18,933 nt of DNA. Source: Nitrospinota bacterium. Its GTDB lineage: Bacteria; Nitrospinota; Nitrospinia; UBA9942; JAHJSF01. Below the pieces are notes generated by a model. That model was not told the DNA's origin. It did no database searches and saw only the letters and a program-made list of their open reading frames with translations. The first letter of the stretch is position 1; each line of letters opens with the position of its first letter. Position numbers and translations under genes: made by a program. Shown piece by piece: positions 7,267 to 15,049 of the stretch. The stretch is taken from NCBI GenBank assembly GCA_018830405.1, contig JAHJSF010000126.1:1-18933 (forward strand), in the 5' to 3' direction.

Positions 7267-9309
7267 ATGGAACATATGAAGGAAGGCACTCATCACGAGG
7301 GACATAGGCATATGCCTGCTGAACACGGCGAACATGCCGGCGGGGGACACGCCTCTCATCATGCCCACATGGTAGCTGACTTTAAGAAGAGGTTCTGGAT
7401 ATCGTTGCTCCTTACCCTGCCAATAATAACTCTTTCGCCGATGATTCAAAAGTTTCTCGGGCTGGGGGAGGCTATAAAATTTCGGGGAGATTTATACCTT
7501 CTCTTCTTCCTTTCCACCGTGGTCTTCTTTTATGGGGGCTATCCTTTCCTCAAAGGGTTTTTTGAGGAAATAAAAAACAAACTACCCGGAATGATGACCC
7601 TTATTGCCGTAGCCATCACTACAGCCTATCTATACAGTAGTGCGGTTGTATTTGGACTTAGTGGAAAAATGTTTTTCTGGGAGCTGGTTACCCTCGTTGA
7701 CATTATGCTTCTTGGACACTGGATAGAGATGAAATCGGTCATGGGGGCATCACGGGCACTTGAAGAATTGGTCAAACTGATGCCACAGGATGCCCATAAA
7801 ATCATGCCGGATGGGAGCGTCAAAGATGTCCCTCTGAGCGAATTAGAGGTCGATGACAAAATTATTATAAAGCCGGGCGAAAAAATCCCCGCTGACGGAG
7901 ACATTATTGAAGGAACAAGTTCTGTCAATGAGGCTATGTTGACCGGAGAATCGAAGCCTGTATCAAAAAAAGAGGGGGGGAAGGTTATAGGAGGTTCAAT
8001 CAATGGTGAAGGGTCGCTGACCGTAGTTATCAAAAAAACAGGCAAGGACTCTTTTTTGTCGCAGATTATCAACCTAGTTCGGGAGGCCCAGCAGAGCAAG
8101 TCTAAAACACAGGATTTGGCCAATCGTACCGCTTTGTGGCTGACAATAATAGCCTTAAGCTGTGGGGCGTTAACGCTTTTTATATGGCTTTTCCTGATGA
8201 ATAAAGATTTTGCCTTTGCCCTTGAAAGGGCCGTAACGGTTATGGTCATCACCTGCCCTCACGCTTTAGGCTTGGCAGTTCCGCTTGTTGTGGCCGTTTC
8301 AACCGCTCTAGCCGCAGGGAACGGATTGCTGATACGAAATAGGGCGGCCTTTGAAAGGGCACGGAATATAGATGCCATAATATTCGACAAAACGGGAACT
8401 TTAACCGAAGGTAAATTTGGGGTTACAGATAAAATCATCCTTACCAACGACCTTAACGAGGAGGAACTTTTAAAATACGCCGCTTCGGTAGAGGCTCACT
8501 CCGAACATCCAATAGCCGCAGGGATAGTCTCCGCATCAGGGGAAACCTTTCCCGTTGAGGGATTCAGTGCCATAACAGGAAAAGGAGCCGAGGGGGTAGT
8601 CAATGGCAAAAATGTTAAGGTTGTCAGCCCCGGTTATCTGAGAGAAAAAAATATATCCGTGGATAATGAGAAAATAAAACAACTTTTCTCACAAGGCAAA
8701 ACGGTTGTATTTGTCATTATAAACGACCAGCTTCAGGGGGCTATCGCCCTGGCCGACATTATTAGACCGGAATCAAAGAAGGCTATTGAAATGTTCAGAG
8801 GTATGGGGATTAAGTGCATGATGCTGACCGGAGACAACAAACAGGTCGCCCAATGGGTCTCCGAAGAGATAGGTCTGGATGAGTATTTTGCCGAGGTATT
8901 ACCCCATGAAAAATCATCAAAAGTAAGGGAGATTCAAGAGAGGGGATTGATAGTCGCTATGACGGGGGACGGGGTTAACGATGCGCCAGCCCTAGCCCAA
9001 GCAGATGTGGGTATCGCCATTGGCGCAGGGACAGATGTGGCCGTAGAGACAGCCGATATTATTCTCGTTAAGAGCAACCCTCTTGATGCTGTGGCAATTA
9101 TTGGCCTTGCTAGGGCCACCTATAGAAAGATGATTCAAAATTTGGTATGGGCGACAGGATATAATGCCGTGGCTATTCCCCTCGCCGCGGGAGCCCTTTA
9201 TAAGTTTGGCATACTACTCAGTCCGGCTGTGGGGGCCGTCTTTATGTCTTTAAGCACGGTCATTGTTGCCGTCAATGCCCGTTTTCTGAGACTTCCAAAA
9301 CAGGAGTAA
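7267..9309 (+). CDS. copB: Copper-translocating P1B-type ATPase, CopB-like (CPH subgroup)
   Basis: This inner-membrane pump exports copper ions using ATP. The 680-residue protein starts with about 35 residues rich in His, Met and Gly and lacks an HMA metal-binding domain, as is normal for CopB-type pumps. Visible catalytic elements are actuator motif LTGES (225-229), metal-site CPH at 330-332 in the sixth predicted span, phosphorylated D374 in DKTGTLTEG, H414/P415 of the SEHP motif, MLTGDN, and GDGVNDAP (567-574). CPH rather than CPC places it in subgroup P1B-3, described for Cu(II)/Cu(I). GGGAGGAAG lies just before the ATG. A small Met-rich membrane protein follows 62 bp later. Substrate preference is inferred from the motif class. 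Confidence 0.88.
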   Translation: MEHMKEGTHHEGHRHMPAEHGEHAGGGHASHHAHMVADFKKRFWISLLLTLPIITLSPMIQKFLGLGEAIKFRGDLYLLFFLSTVVFFYGGYPFLKGFFEEIKNKLPGMMTLIAVAITTAYLYSSAVVFGLSGKMFFWELVTLVDIMLLGHWIEMKSVMGASRALEELVKLMPQDAHKIMPDGSVKDVPLSELEVDDKIIIKPGEKIPADGDIIEGTSSVNEAMLTGESKPVSKKEGGKVIGGSINGEGSLTVVIKKTGKDSFLSQIINLVREAQQSKSKTQDLANRTALWLTIIALSCGALTLFIWLFLMNKDFAFALERAVTVMVITCPHALGLAVPLVVAVSTALAAGNGLLIRNRAAFERARNIDAIIFDKTGTLTEGKFGVTDKIILTNDLNEEELLKYAASVEAHSEHPIAAGIVSASGETFPVEGFSAITGKGAEGVVNGKNVKVVSPGYLREKNISVDNEKIKQLFSQGKTVVFVIINDQLQGAIALADIIRPESKKAIEMFRGMGIKCMMLTGDNKQVAQWVSEEIGLDEYFAEVLPHEKSSKVREIQERGLIVAMTGDGVNDAPALAQADVGIAIGAGTDVAVETADIILVKSNPLDAVAIIGLARATYRKMIQNLVWATGYNAVAIPLAAGALYKFGILLSPAVGAVFMSLSTVIVAVNARFLRLPKQE

Positions 9310-9314
9310 ATTGG

Positions 9315-9323
9315 TGATATAAT
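9315..9323 (+). promoter_or_regulatory. Extended -10 promoter candidate before the small copper-locus gene
   Basis: TGATATAAT gives a perfect TATAAT (9318-9323) preceded by the TGn extension. Such promoters can work without a good -35, and none is evident here. It lies just after the copB stop and 48 bp before the small ORF, so that gene may have its own transcript as well as copB read-through. Confidence 0.45.
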
Positions 9324-9371
9324 GCGGGCATAAACAATGTATCTGGTAAACCTAAAACGGGGAGGGGTAAA

Positions 9372-9515
9372 ATGGGATATATGGCCGGCGGGGAACATAT
9401 GATGGGTGGCGGTTCTATGTTAGTAGGCGGTGCGGTTTTTGTCTGGTTTATCGTTTTCACGGTATTGGTAGTTCTGAAATTAGACAGGATTGTCAAACTC
9501 CTTGAAAAGGAATAG
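9372..9515 (+). CDS. Small Met/His/Gly-rich single-span membrane protein, copper-locus associated
   Basis: This 47-residue gene is too short for most automatic length cutoffs. The N-terminus reads MGYMAGGEHMMGGGSM, with five methionines and one histidine in 16 residues, a composition suited to soft-metal binding. A hydrophobic span follows (about residues 17-36, LVGGAVFVWFIVFTVLVVLK), then a charged tail LDRIVKLLEKE. GGGGAGGGG at about 9359-9367 is an excellent Shine-Dalgarno 4-5 nt before ATG 9372. An extended -10 promoter lies upstream and a strong terminator 29 bp downstream, so it is bracketed as a real gene. I do not recognise a named family. A role as accessory subunit or metal-handling partner of the adjacent copper ATPase is inference from composition and position. 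Confidence 0.75.
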   Translation: MGYMAGGEHMMGGGSMLVGGAVFVWFIVFTVLVVLKLDRIVKLLEKE

Positions 9516-9543
9516 GGATTTCCACAACCCGCATTAAAATACC

Positions 9544-9583
9544 AAAAAACGTGGAGAGGGATTCACCCCCCTCTACGTTTTTT
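9544..9583 (+). terminator. Strong intrinsic terminator ending the copper unit
   Basis: AAAAAACGTGG at the left pairs with the ACGTTTTTT right side through a G/C-rich upper stem (GAGAGGG with CCCCTCT, one mismatch). The right arm ends in a run of six T. The A-run at the left could also let it act for transcription from the opposite strand. Confidence 0.8.
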
Positions 9584-9632
9584 GCTTCAATAAATCGCCG
9601 TTGCTCTGGTTATAAATTAGGATAGTTTTTAA

Positions 9633-10976
9633 GTGTCAATAAGATTAAATAGTTCCAAAAAATCACCCAGACTGGTCTACATAAAGACCTTCGGCTGTCA
9701 GATGAATAACTATGACTCCGAAATAATGGCCGGGGTGTTGACCGCTCACGGGCATAAAATGACAGATAATCCCTCCGAGGCGGATATTATACTCCTGAAT
9801 ACCTGCAGCATAAGGGATAAGGCGGAACAGAAGGTCTATAGCCAGGTTGGCCGGTACCGACCCTACAAGGATAAGAATCAAAACCTTATCATCGGTGTAG
9901 GTGGCTGTGTCGGGCAGTTGGTTGGGAATGATATTCTTAAAAAGGCCCCTCTGATAGACCTGGTATTCGGAACATCAAACATAGATAAACTCCCACAGTT
10001 TCTAGATTACATAAATTACAGTGGAGAGAGAATCAGCCGTATAGATAAAGCAGAGGAGTGGACCGACAAAGATATCCCAATCTCCCGTAATACAACCAAG
10101 AGCGGCTGGGTATCTATAATGCGCGGCTGTAACAACTTCTGCGCCTACTGTGTCGTCCCCTACGCCAGAGGGCGGGAAAGAAGCCGGGCTCACCAAGATA
10201 TTTTAAAAGAGATAGAAGAGTTGGTCCGGTCGGGACATAGTGAGGTTACGCTTCTTGGCCAAAACGTCAATTCTTACGGGAAAGGCAAGGAAGATGAGAT
10301 TTCCTTCCCACAACTCCTAAGGTTAGCTAATCAGATAGAAGGTATTGAGAGGATCAGGTTTGTAACCTCTCATCCGAAAGATTTTTCTCCCGAGCTGGTT
10401 GAGGCTATGAAACTTGAGAAGATTTGCGAAACAATCCACCTCCCCCTCCAATCAGGTTCAGACCATATCCTTAATAGGATGAACCGGGGATATACGGCTA
10501 CTCAATATAGGTCTAAGGTAGATATGGCCAGAAGGGAGATTGCCGGGCTTACCATAACAACAGATATCATTGTCGGATTTCCGGGGGAGACGGAGGAAGA
10601 TTTTGCCAAGACCAGGGATATGGTCAAAGAGATAGGGTATGACAGCATGTTTCTCTTCAAATACTCGGTTCGTCCGGGAACTGCCGCGGCTGATTTTGAC
10701 CAACAGATAGATGAGAAGACGAAACAGAAACGCCTTGAAGAGATATTGAATATACAGAATCAGATTACTCTCGAAAAAAACCGGGCCTATGAGGGGAAAG
10801 TTGTAGAGGTTATGGTTGAGGGGCCAAGTCAGGACAAAAAAGACATAATGATAGGCAAAACAAGGGGGAATAAGGTTGTCCTTTTCCCGTCTGCCGACGG
10901 GATCAGAGAAGGTGATTTGATTAAGATTAAAATTGATAAGGGGAGGCTATACGGGCTGGACGGCGAAGTTGCCTAA
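9633..10976 (+). CDS. miaB: tRNA-2-methylthio-N6-dimethylallyladenosine synthase MiaB
   Basis: MiaB is a radical-SAM methylthiotransferase that converts i6A to ms2i6A at position 37 of tRNAs reading U-starting codons. The 447-residue protein has the N-terminal UPF0004 domain with three Fe-S cysteines, C22 (FGCQMNNYDSE), C58 (NTCSIRDKA) and C92 (GGCVGQ). The radical-SAM domain has the CxxxCxxC motif C166/C170/C173, followed by PYARGRERSR. A C-terminal TRAM domain covers about residues 380-446. NTCSIRDKAEQK and YARGRERS favour MiaB over MtaB or RimO. The start is GTG at 9633 with a weak TAGGAT site at 9618-9623. The first internal Met is within the catalytic N-terminus, so a non-ATG start is needed. 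It follows the copper-unit terminator and precedes a nitroreductase 26 bp downstream. Confidence 0.93.
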   Translation: MSIRLNSSKKSPRLVYIKTFGCQMNNYDSEIMAGVLTAHGHKMTDNPSEADIILLNTCSIRDKAEQKVYSQVGRYRPYKDKNQNLIIGVGGCVGQLVGNDILKKAPLIDLVFGTSNIDKLPQFLDYINYSGERISRIDKAEEWTDKDIPISRNTTKSGWVSIMRGCNNFCAYCVVPYARGRERSRAHQDILKEIEELVRSGHSEVTLLGQNVNSYGKGKEDEISFPQLLRLANQIEGIERIRFVTSHPKDFSPELVEAMKLEKICETIHLPLQSGSDHILNRMNRGYTATQYRSKVDMARREIAGLTITTDIIVGFPGETEEDFAKTRDMVKEIGYDSMFLFKYSVRPGTAAADFDQQIDEKTKQKRLEEILNIQNQITLEKNRAYEGKVVEVMVEGPSQDKKDIMIGKTRGNKVVLFPSADGIREGDLIKIKIDKGRLYGLDGEVA

Positions 10977-11002
10977 TATTTAATCATGGGAGGGATCTTC
11001 TG

Positions 11003-11536
11003 ATGGATGAGAACTCAAAACAATTTTACGATACCTTAGTCTCAAGAAGTAGTGTCAGAGTTTATCAGGATAGGGAGATAGAAGAAGAGAAGATAGCCCT
11101 ACTCCTTGAAACCTTGCGACTCTCCCAGAGTGCAGCCAACCGACAACCTTGGCACTTTATCCTTCTTAAAAAGGGGGAGGAGAGGAAAGGCTTTGAAGAA
11201 TTGCTCCATAGAGAAACATTCAAAAAAGCACCTCTAATTTTAGTCGCCTGCGCCGATCCTGATTCCGGTTGGGAGCGTAAATATGATGGTGAAAGGTATG
11301 CGGTGGTCGATGTAACCATAGCGGTAACCGATATGATTGCCGTGGCCAACTCGCTAGGTCTGGGGACGTGCTGGATAGCCTCTTTTGATCCCCCAAGGTT
11401 GAAAGAGGTTTTAGGGATACCGGATAATATTGTTCCGGTGGGAATCATTACTATAGGCTATTCGGACGAAAGTGAAGAAAAGGGAGAAACAGTGAGAAAA
11501 TCGCTGAAAGAGATAATCCACTACGATAGGTGGTAA
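11003..11536 (+). CDS. Nitroreductase-family FMN oxidoreductase
   Basis: This small flavoprotein belongs to the nitroreductase superfamily, whose members are FMN-binding dimers using NAD(P)H. The 177-residue sequence has the FMN-phosphate motif SRSSVRVYQDREI (about 14-26), the SQSAANRQPWHF motif (41-52), and GLGTCWIASFD with GIITIGYSDE near the C-terminus. It is at the short end of the family. GGGAGGG lies a few bases before ATG 11003. The 26-bp gap from miaB suggests co-transcription, though the functions are unrelated. The physiological substrate cannot be inferred from sequence; nitro compounds, quinones and flavins are all possible for the family. Confidence 0.85.
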   Translation: MDENSKQFYDTLVSRSSVRVYQDREIEEEKIALLLETLRLSQSAANRQPWHFILLKKGEERKGFEELLHRETFKKAPLILVACADPDSGWERKYDGERYAVVDVTIAVTDMIAVANSLGLGTCWIASFDPPRLKEVLGIPDNIVPVGIITIGYSDESEEKGETVRKSLKEIIHYDRW

Positions 11537-11565
11537 ATATTAAAACTGATTTTTTCTCTAAACAC

Positions 11566-11691
11566 GCCATCTCATTTTTAGGATTGAAATAGGTTGGGTG
11601 AGGATAAAAGCCTAAAGCATGTCTGAGCGAAGCGAGTTCTTTAGGCTCCGAGACCAACCGTAATTTCAAGCCGTAAAAAAAATGAGCAGGC
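11566..11691. repeat. Long multi-segment foldback between convergent genes
   Basis: Nested complementary segments run across 126 bp: GCC/GGC at the ends, CTCATTTTTA (11571-11580) with TAAAAAAAATGAG (11674-11686), TTGAAAT (11584-11590) with ATTTCAA (11663-11669), GGTTGG (11592-11597) with CCAACC (11654-11659), and AGCCTAAAG (11609-11617) with CTTTAGGCT (11639-11647). The apex carries a GAGCGAAGCGAG motif. It lies between the ends of the nitroreductase and kdsA genes. It could be a bidirectional terminator or a small MITE or REP-like element. The A/T tracts near the outer arms fit termination on both strands. Confidence 0.7.
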
Positions 11692-11708
11692 CGTCATTCT
11701 TTCCTCCA

Positions 11709-11728
11709 TTTCTTGGACGAGCAAGAAA
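11709..11728 (-). terminator. Short hairpin 3' of kdsA
   Basis: TTTCTTG (11709-11715) and CAAGAAA (11722-11728) form a 7-bp stem around GACGAG. It lies 14 bp beyond the kdsA stop on the minus strand. No U-run follows on that strand, so it is at best a weak terminator or a 3'-end stabiliser. Confidence 0.35.
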
Positions 11729-11741
11729 GGGAGAAGAAAAA

Positions 11742-12560
11742 TTATTTCCCCTTGACCAGTTGGTTTATCTCTTTGGCCTGTTTCAATATAGCCGCCAGAT
11801 CATCCAACCTAATCATATTAGGCCCATCACTCGGTGATTTGGATGGATCGGGATGCACCTCAAGGAAGAGACCATCACACCCTACCGCCATCGCCCCTCT
11901 GACAAGATAGGGAACAAACTGGCTATCCCCTGATGTTTTATCTCCGCCGCCGCCAGGTCTTTGAACCGAATGGGTAGCATCAAATATAACCGGATAACCA
12001 TAATCGCGCATTATAGGGAGTGACCTAAAATCTACCACCAGGTTGTTATAGCCAAATGAGGTTCCCCTCTCGGTAATTATAATATTTTTATTCCCGGTAG
12101 AGATGGCCTTATTGATAATATTCCCAACATCATTAGGGGCCAGAAACTGCCCCTTCTTGATATTAACGGCCAGGCCTGTTGCGGCGGCCTTTAAGATAAG
12201 GTCTGTCTGGCGGCAGAGAAAGGCGGGAATTTGGAGGATATCAAGGACTTCAGCGGCTTGGTCTACCTCCCCTGCCTCGTGGACATCGGAAACAACGGGA
12301 ATATTAAAGGTCTCTTTAACCTTCTTGAGTATCTGCAACCCTTTTTTAAGTCCGGGACCACGGTAGGCGGCTACCGATGTTCGATTGGCCTTGTCGTAGG
12401 AGGCCTTAAATATAAGGGGAAGACCTGCCTCGGCGCATATATCCACTAGACGTTCGGCTATATTGAGGGCAGAGAGTTCATCCTCCAAGACACACGGCCC
12501 GGCAATAATAACCGGCAGGGCTCCTCCAAACTTGACATCACCGACCGAAACAACATTCAT
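11742..12560 (-). CDS. kdsA: 3-deoxy-8-phosphooctulonate synthase KdsA, metal-dependent class
   Basis: KdsA condenses phosphoenolpyruvate with arabinose 5-phosphate to make Kdo 8-phosphate for LPS. The 272-residue cytoplasmic protein shows [11 protein letters not shown] (52-62), [11 protein letters not shown] (111-121), KKGQFLAP (135-142), [15 protein letters not shown] and [12 protein letters not shown]. It carries C23 in AGPCVLE, where E. coli KdsA has Asn. With H197, E234 and D245 this matches the four-ligand metal site of the Aquifex-type enzyme, so it should be a metal-requiring KdsA. Its ATG overlaps the pyrG stop by 4 bp (ATGA), giving translational coupling. In many genomes kpsF, kdsC or lpt genes follow; here the block ends. 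Confidence 0.94.
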   Translation of the reverse strand: MNVVSVGDVKFGGALPVIIAGPCVLEDELSALNIAERLVDICAEAGLPLIFKASYDKANRTSVAAYRGPGLKKGLQILKKVKETFNIPVVSDVHEAGEVDQAAEVLDILQIPAFLCRQTDLILKAAATGLAVNIKKGQFLAPNDVGNIINKAISTGNKNIIITERGTSFGYNNLVVDFRSLPIMRDYGYPVIFDATHSVQRPGGGGDKTSGDSQFVPYLVRGAMAVGCDGLFLEVHPDPSKSPSDGPNMIRLDDLAAILKQAKEINQLVKGK

Positions 12561-14176
12561 ATCCCTGACGCCTTACTAAGTACTGAATTAGCCATAGAGG
12601 CCTTAACAAAAGCTGCAAAGAGAGGGTGCGGTTTGCGTGGTGTTGATTTGAACTCAGGGTGGTACTGAACAGCCAGAAACCAAGGGTGCTCCGGTATCTC
12701 AACTATCTCAACCAGATTCGCATCCGGGGAAAGGCCGCTAAATTTGAGACCGGCCTCATCCAACTGAATCCGATATTGATTATTAAACTCATACCTGTGG
12801 CGATGGCGTTCACAAATCTCCCGCACACCATAGGCCTCAAAGGCCTTTGTATCCTTCCGCAGCTTACAGGGGTAGGAGCCAAGCCTCATGGTCCCCCCCT
12901 TATGTGTCTCTTTTGCCTGATCAGGGAGGAAGTCTATGACGGGATGAATTGTATCAGGATTCATCTCGCTACTATTAGCCTCTTTAATACCGCACTTGTT
13001 TCGGGCATATTCAATAACAGCACAATGGAGACCGAGGCATATCCCGAAGAAGGGGATATTTTTGGTACGGGCATACCCAACAGCTGATATCTTCCCCTCC
13101 ATCCCTCTCTGTCCGAAACCACCCGGAACAAGGATACCATCAAGTCCGCTGAGAATCTTCTCCTCTCCCTCTTTCTCTATATCTTCGGCCTCTACCCAAC
13201 GTAAGTTTACACGGCAGTTATTGGCCAGACCTCCATGATTGAGCGCCTCATAAAGGCTCTTATAAGACTCCTTGAGCTCTACATATTTGCCTATTATTCC
13301 AATCGTTACATCATAGGCGGGGTTTTTAATCTTGTTGCTTATCTCCTCCCACATGGTTAGATCAATGGGGCAGGCATTGGTGAGCTGCAGCTTCTTGACA
13401 ATAAGATCATCCAGTCCCTCATCGTGAAAGATCAGCGGGACATCATATATCGACTTAACATCTCTGGCTGTAATAACCTCATTCTTCTCCATATTGCAGA
13501 AGAGTCCAAGCTTGGCCTTAACTGGTTCGGTGAGTTGGCACTTGGTACGGCAGAGGAGTATATCGGGCTGAATACCGATTGCCCTGAGAGACTTAACACT
13601 ATGTTGGGTGGGCTTTGTCTTTAATTCATCGGCAGTCTCGATGTAAGGGACAAGGGTTACATGGGCATAGAGGACATTTTCTCTACCAATATCGAACCTA
13701 AACTGCCTTATAGCCTCAAGAAATGGGAGGCTCTCTATGTCTCCAACCGTTCCTCCGATTTCGCAGATAACAAGGTCAAAATCTTCTGCAACCTCCATTA
13801 TTCTTTTCTTTATCTCATCTGAGATATGCGGAACAACCTGAACAGTGGCCCCAAGGTATTCTCCTCTTCTCTCCCTATCTATAACGGTCTTGTAGACCAT
13901 CCCTGTGGTGACGTTATTTTTGGCCCCCATTGGGGTACTGACAAAACGCTCGTAGTGTCCCAGGTCGAGATCGGTCTCGGCACCATCTTCGGTAACATAT
14001 ACCTCTCCATGCTGATATGGATTCATTGTCCCCGGGTCAACATTTATATAAGGATCCATCTTGATATGGGTTACCTTAAGACCCCTCGCCTCTAGCAAAG
14101 CGCCTATCGAAGAGGCAGAGATCCCTTTACCAAGAGAAGATAAAACTCCGCCGGTTACGAAAATAAATTTTGCCAA
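12557..14176 (-). CDS. pyrG: CTP synthase PyrG
   Basis: PyrG makes CTP from UTP, ATP and glutamine. The 539-residue protein has the N-terminal synthetase domain with [14 protein letters not shown] (6-19) and [20 protein letters not shown] (39-58). Its C-terminal class I glutaminase domain (about 290-530) has PGGFGQRG (351-358), nucleophile C380 in FFGICLGLH, and H506/E508 in QYHPEF. The start is TTG, chosen because AGGAGGA (plus-strand 14181-14187) lies 4 nt before it and the frame begins directly with the family N-terminus (AKFIFVTGG). It sits between kdsB and kdsA, a common arrangement that places CTP supply next to the CTP-consuming CMP-Kdo synthetase. Confidence 0.96.
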   Translation of the reverse strand: MAKFIFVTGGVLSSLGKGISASSIGALLEARGLKVTHIKMDPYINVDPGTMNPYQHGEVYVTEDGAETDLDLGHYERFVSTPMGAKNNVTTGMVYKTVIDRERRGEYLGATVQVVPHISDEIKKRIMEVAEDFDLVICEIGGTVGDIESLPFLEAIRQFRFDIGRENVLYAHVTLVPYIETADELKTKPTQHSVKSLRAIGIQPDILLCRTKCQLTEPVKAKLGLFCNMEKNEVITARDVKSIYDVPLIFHDEGLDDLIVKKLQLTNACPIDLTMWEEISNKIKNPAYDVTIGIIGKYVELKESYKSLYEALNHGGLANNCRVNLRWVEAEDIEKEGEEKILSGLDGILVPGGFGQRGMEGKISAVGYARTKNIPFFGICLGLHCAVIEYARNKCGIKEANSSEMNPDTIHPVIDFLPDQAKETHKGGTMRLGSYPCKLRKDTKAFEAYGVREICERHRHRYEFNNQYRIQLDEAGLKFSGLSPDANLVEIVEIPEHPWFLAVQYHPEFKSTPRKPHPLFAAFVKASMANSVLSKASGI

Positions 14177-14180
14177 TAGA

Positions 14181-14187
14181 TCCTCCT
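14181..14187 (-). promoter_or_regulatory. Consensus Shine-Dalgarno deciding the pyrG TTG start
   Basis: On the minus strand AGGAGGA precedes TTG (14176-14174) by 4 nt. This strong site supports translation from TTG. The next in-frame Met is far inside the conserved nucleotide-binding domain. Confidence 0.8.
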
Positions 14188-14204
14188 AATGCAACATTTA
14201 ATAA

Positions 14205-14966
14205 TTAATTAAAAATCTTACCCCTCAATATCTTCTCTGCCGTCTCAAGATCTTCAGGGGTATCAATTCCTACGCCTTCATAATCTGTAAAAACCACTCT
14301 TATCCTATAGCCATTTTCTATTGCGCGCAACTGCTCTAATTTTTCCGCCTGCTCCAAAACTGACTCCTGGAGAGAATTAAAGACCGGTAGAAAATCGGCT
14401 CTATAGACATACAAACCTATGTGCTTACGATAGATGGAGGTAATGTCCGATACCCCGGCCCCATCACGCAAGAAGGGGATAGGGAGGCGGGAGAAATATA
14501 TGGCAAACCCCTTTTTGTCAACAATGACCTTAACGATATTGCGACTGTTAAGCTCCTCGTCATCCTTTATCTTGGCGCAGATGGTCCCCATCGGTATAGA
14601 GCTATCCTCCACAAGGGGCCAAACCGCCTGGTCTATAATATCCCCCCTTATCAGAGGTTCATCCCCCTGAATATTGACCACAAGGTCGGCCTCAATCTTA
14701 CGGGCCACCTCGGCCACACGGTCGGTCCCTGTTTTGTGGTCAGGGGAGGTCATCATAGCCTCTCCGCCAAAGGACTCAACCGCCACTTTTATCCTCTCGT
14801 CGTCGGTGGCCACAACAACCCTGGTGATCAGCTTCGATTGCTTGGCTCCTTCCCAGACATATTGTATGATTGGCTTACCTAATATCTCCTTAAGGGGCTT
14901 ACCCGGAAACCTTGTTGAGGTATACCTGGCTGGTATAACCCCCAGAATATTTAAATCGGTAGACAT
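14205..14966 (-). CDS. kdsB: 3-deoxy-manno-octulosonate cytidylyltransferase KdsB
   Basis: KdsB activates Kdo with CTP to CMP-Kdo, the donor for lipid A-core assembly. From ATG 14966 the protein has 253 residues, close to the usual length of about 250. Visible motifs are IPARYTSTRFPGKPL (N-terminal nucleotide-binding loop), VVATDDERI, NIQGDEPLI (metal and nucleotide contacts), YFSRLPIPF and HIGLYVYR. An in-frame TTG three codons upstream (14975) is an alternative start: AGGG is 4 nt before the TTG and 13 nt before the ATG, neither ideal, so the start is uncertain by three residues. It is the first gene of kdsB-pyrG-kdsA, 28 bp before pyrG. Confidence 0.94.
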   Translation of the reverse strand: MSTDLNILGVIPARYTSTRFPGKPLKEILGKPIIQYVWEGAKQSKLITRVVVATDDERIKVAVESFGGEAMMTSPDHKTGTDRVAEVARKIEADLVVNIQGDEPLIRGDIIDQAVWPLVEDSSIPMGTICAKIKDDEELNSRNIVKVIVDKKGFAIYFSRLPIPFLRDGAGVSDITSIYRKHIGLYVYRADFLPVFNSLQESVLEQAEKLEQLRAIENGYRIRVVFTDYEGVGIDTPEDLETAEKILRGKIFN

Positions 14967-14988
14967 TTGTGACAATAAACCCTATTAA

Positions 14989-15039
14989 GTAAAATAAAAA
15001 TACGCCCGGCAGACCGGTCAGGCCTGTTGCCTAAGCGTA
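14989..15039 (-). terminator. Intrinsic terminator after accD
   Basis: Read on the minus strand, TACGC (from 15039-15035) pairs with GCGTA (15005-15001). The interior is G/C-rich with further pairing (GGCA with TGCC), and TTTTTATTTTA follows. A stem plus U-run 10 bp after the accD stop separates leuA-accD from kdsB-pyrG-kdsA. Confidence 0.65.
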
Positions 15040-15049
15040 ATAAATTGTA

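Noticed and set aside
7626-8252. A 208-codon frame antisense to the copper ATPase
   Set aside because: The plus-strand frame carries full P-type ATPase motifs, and the antisense product has no recognisable features.
11713-11910. A 65-codon plus-strand frame at the kdsA 3' end
   Set aside because: It is mostly antisense to kdsA and lacks a Shine-Dalgarno or domain.
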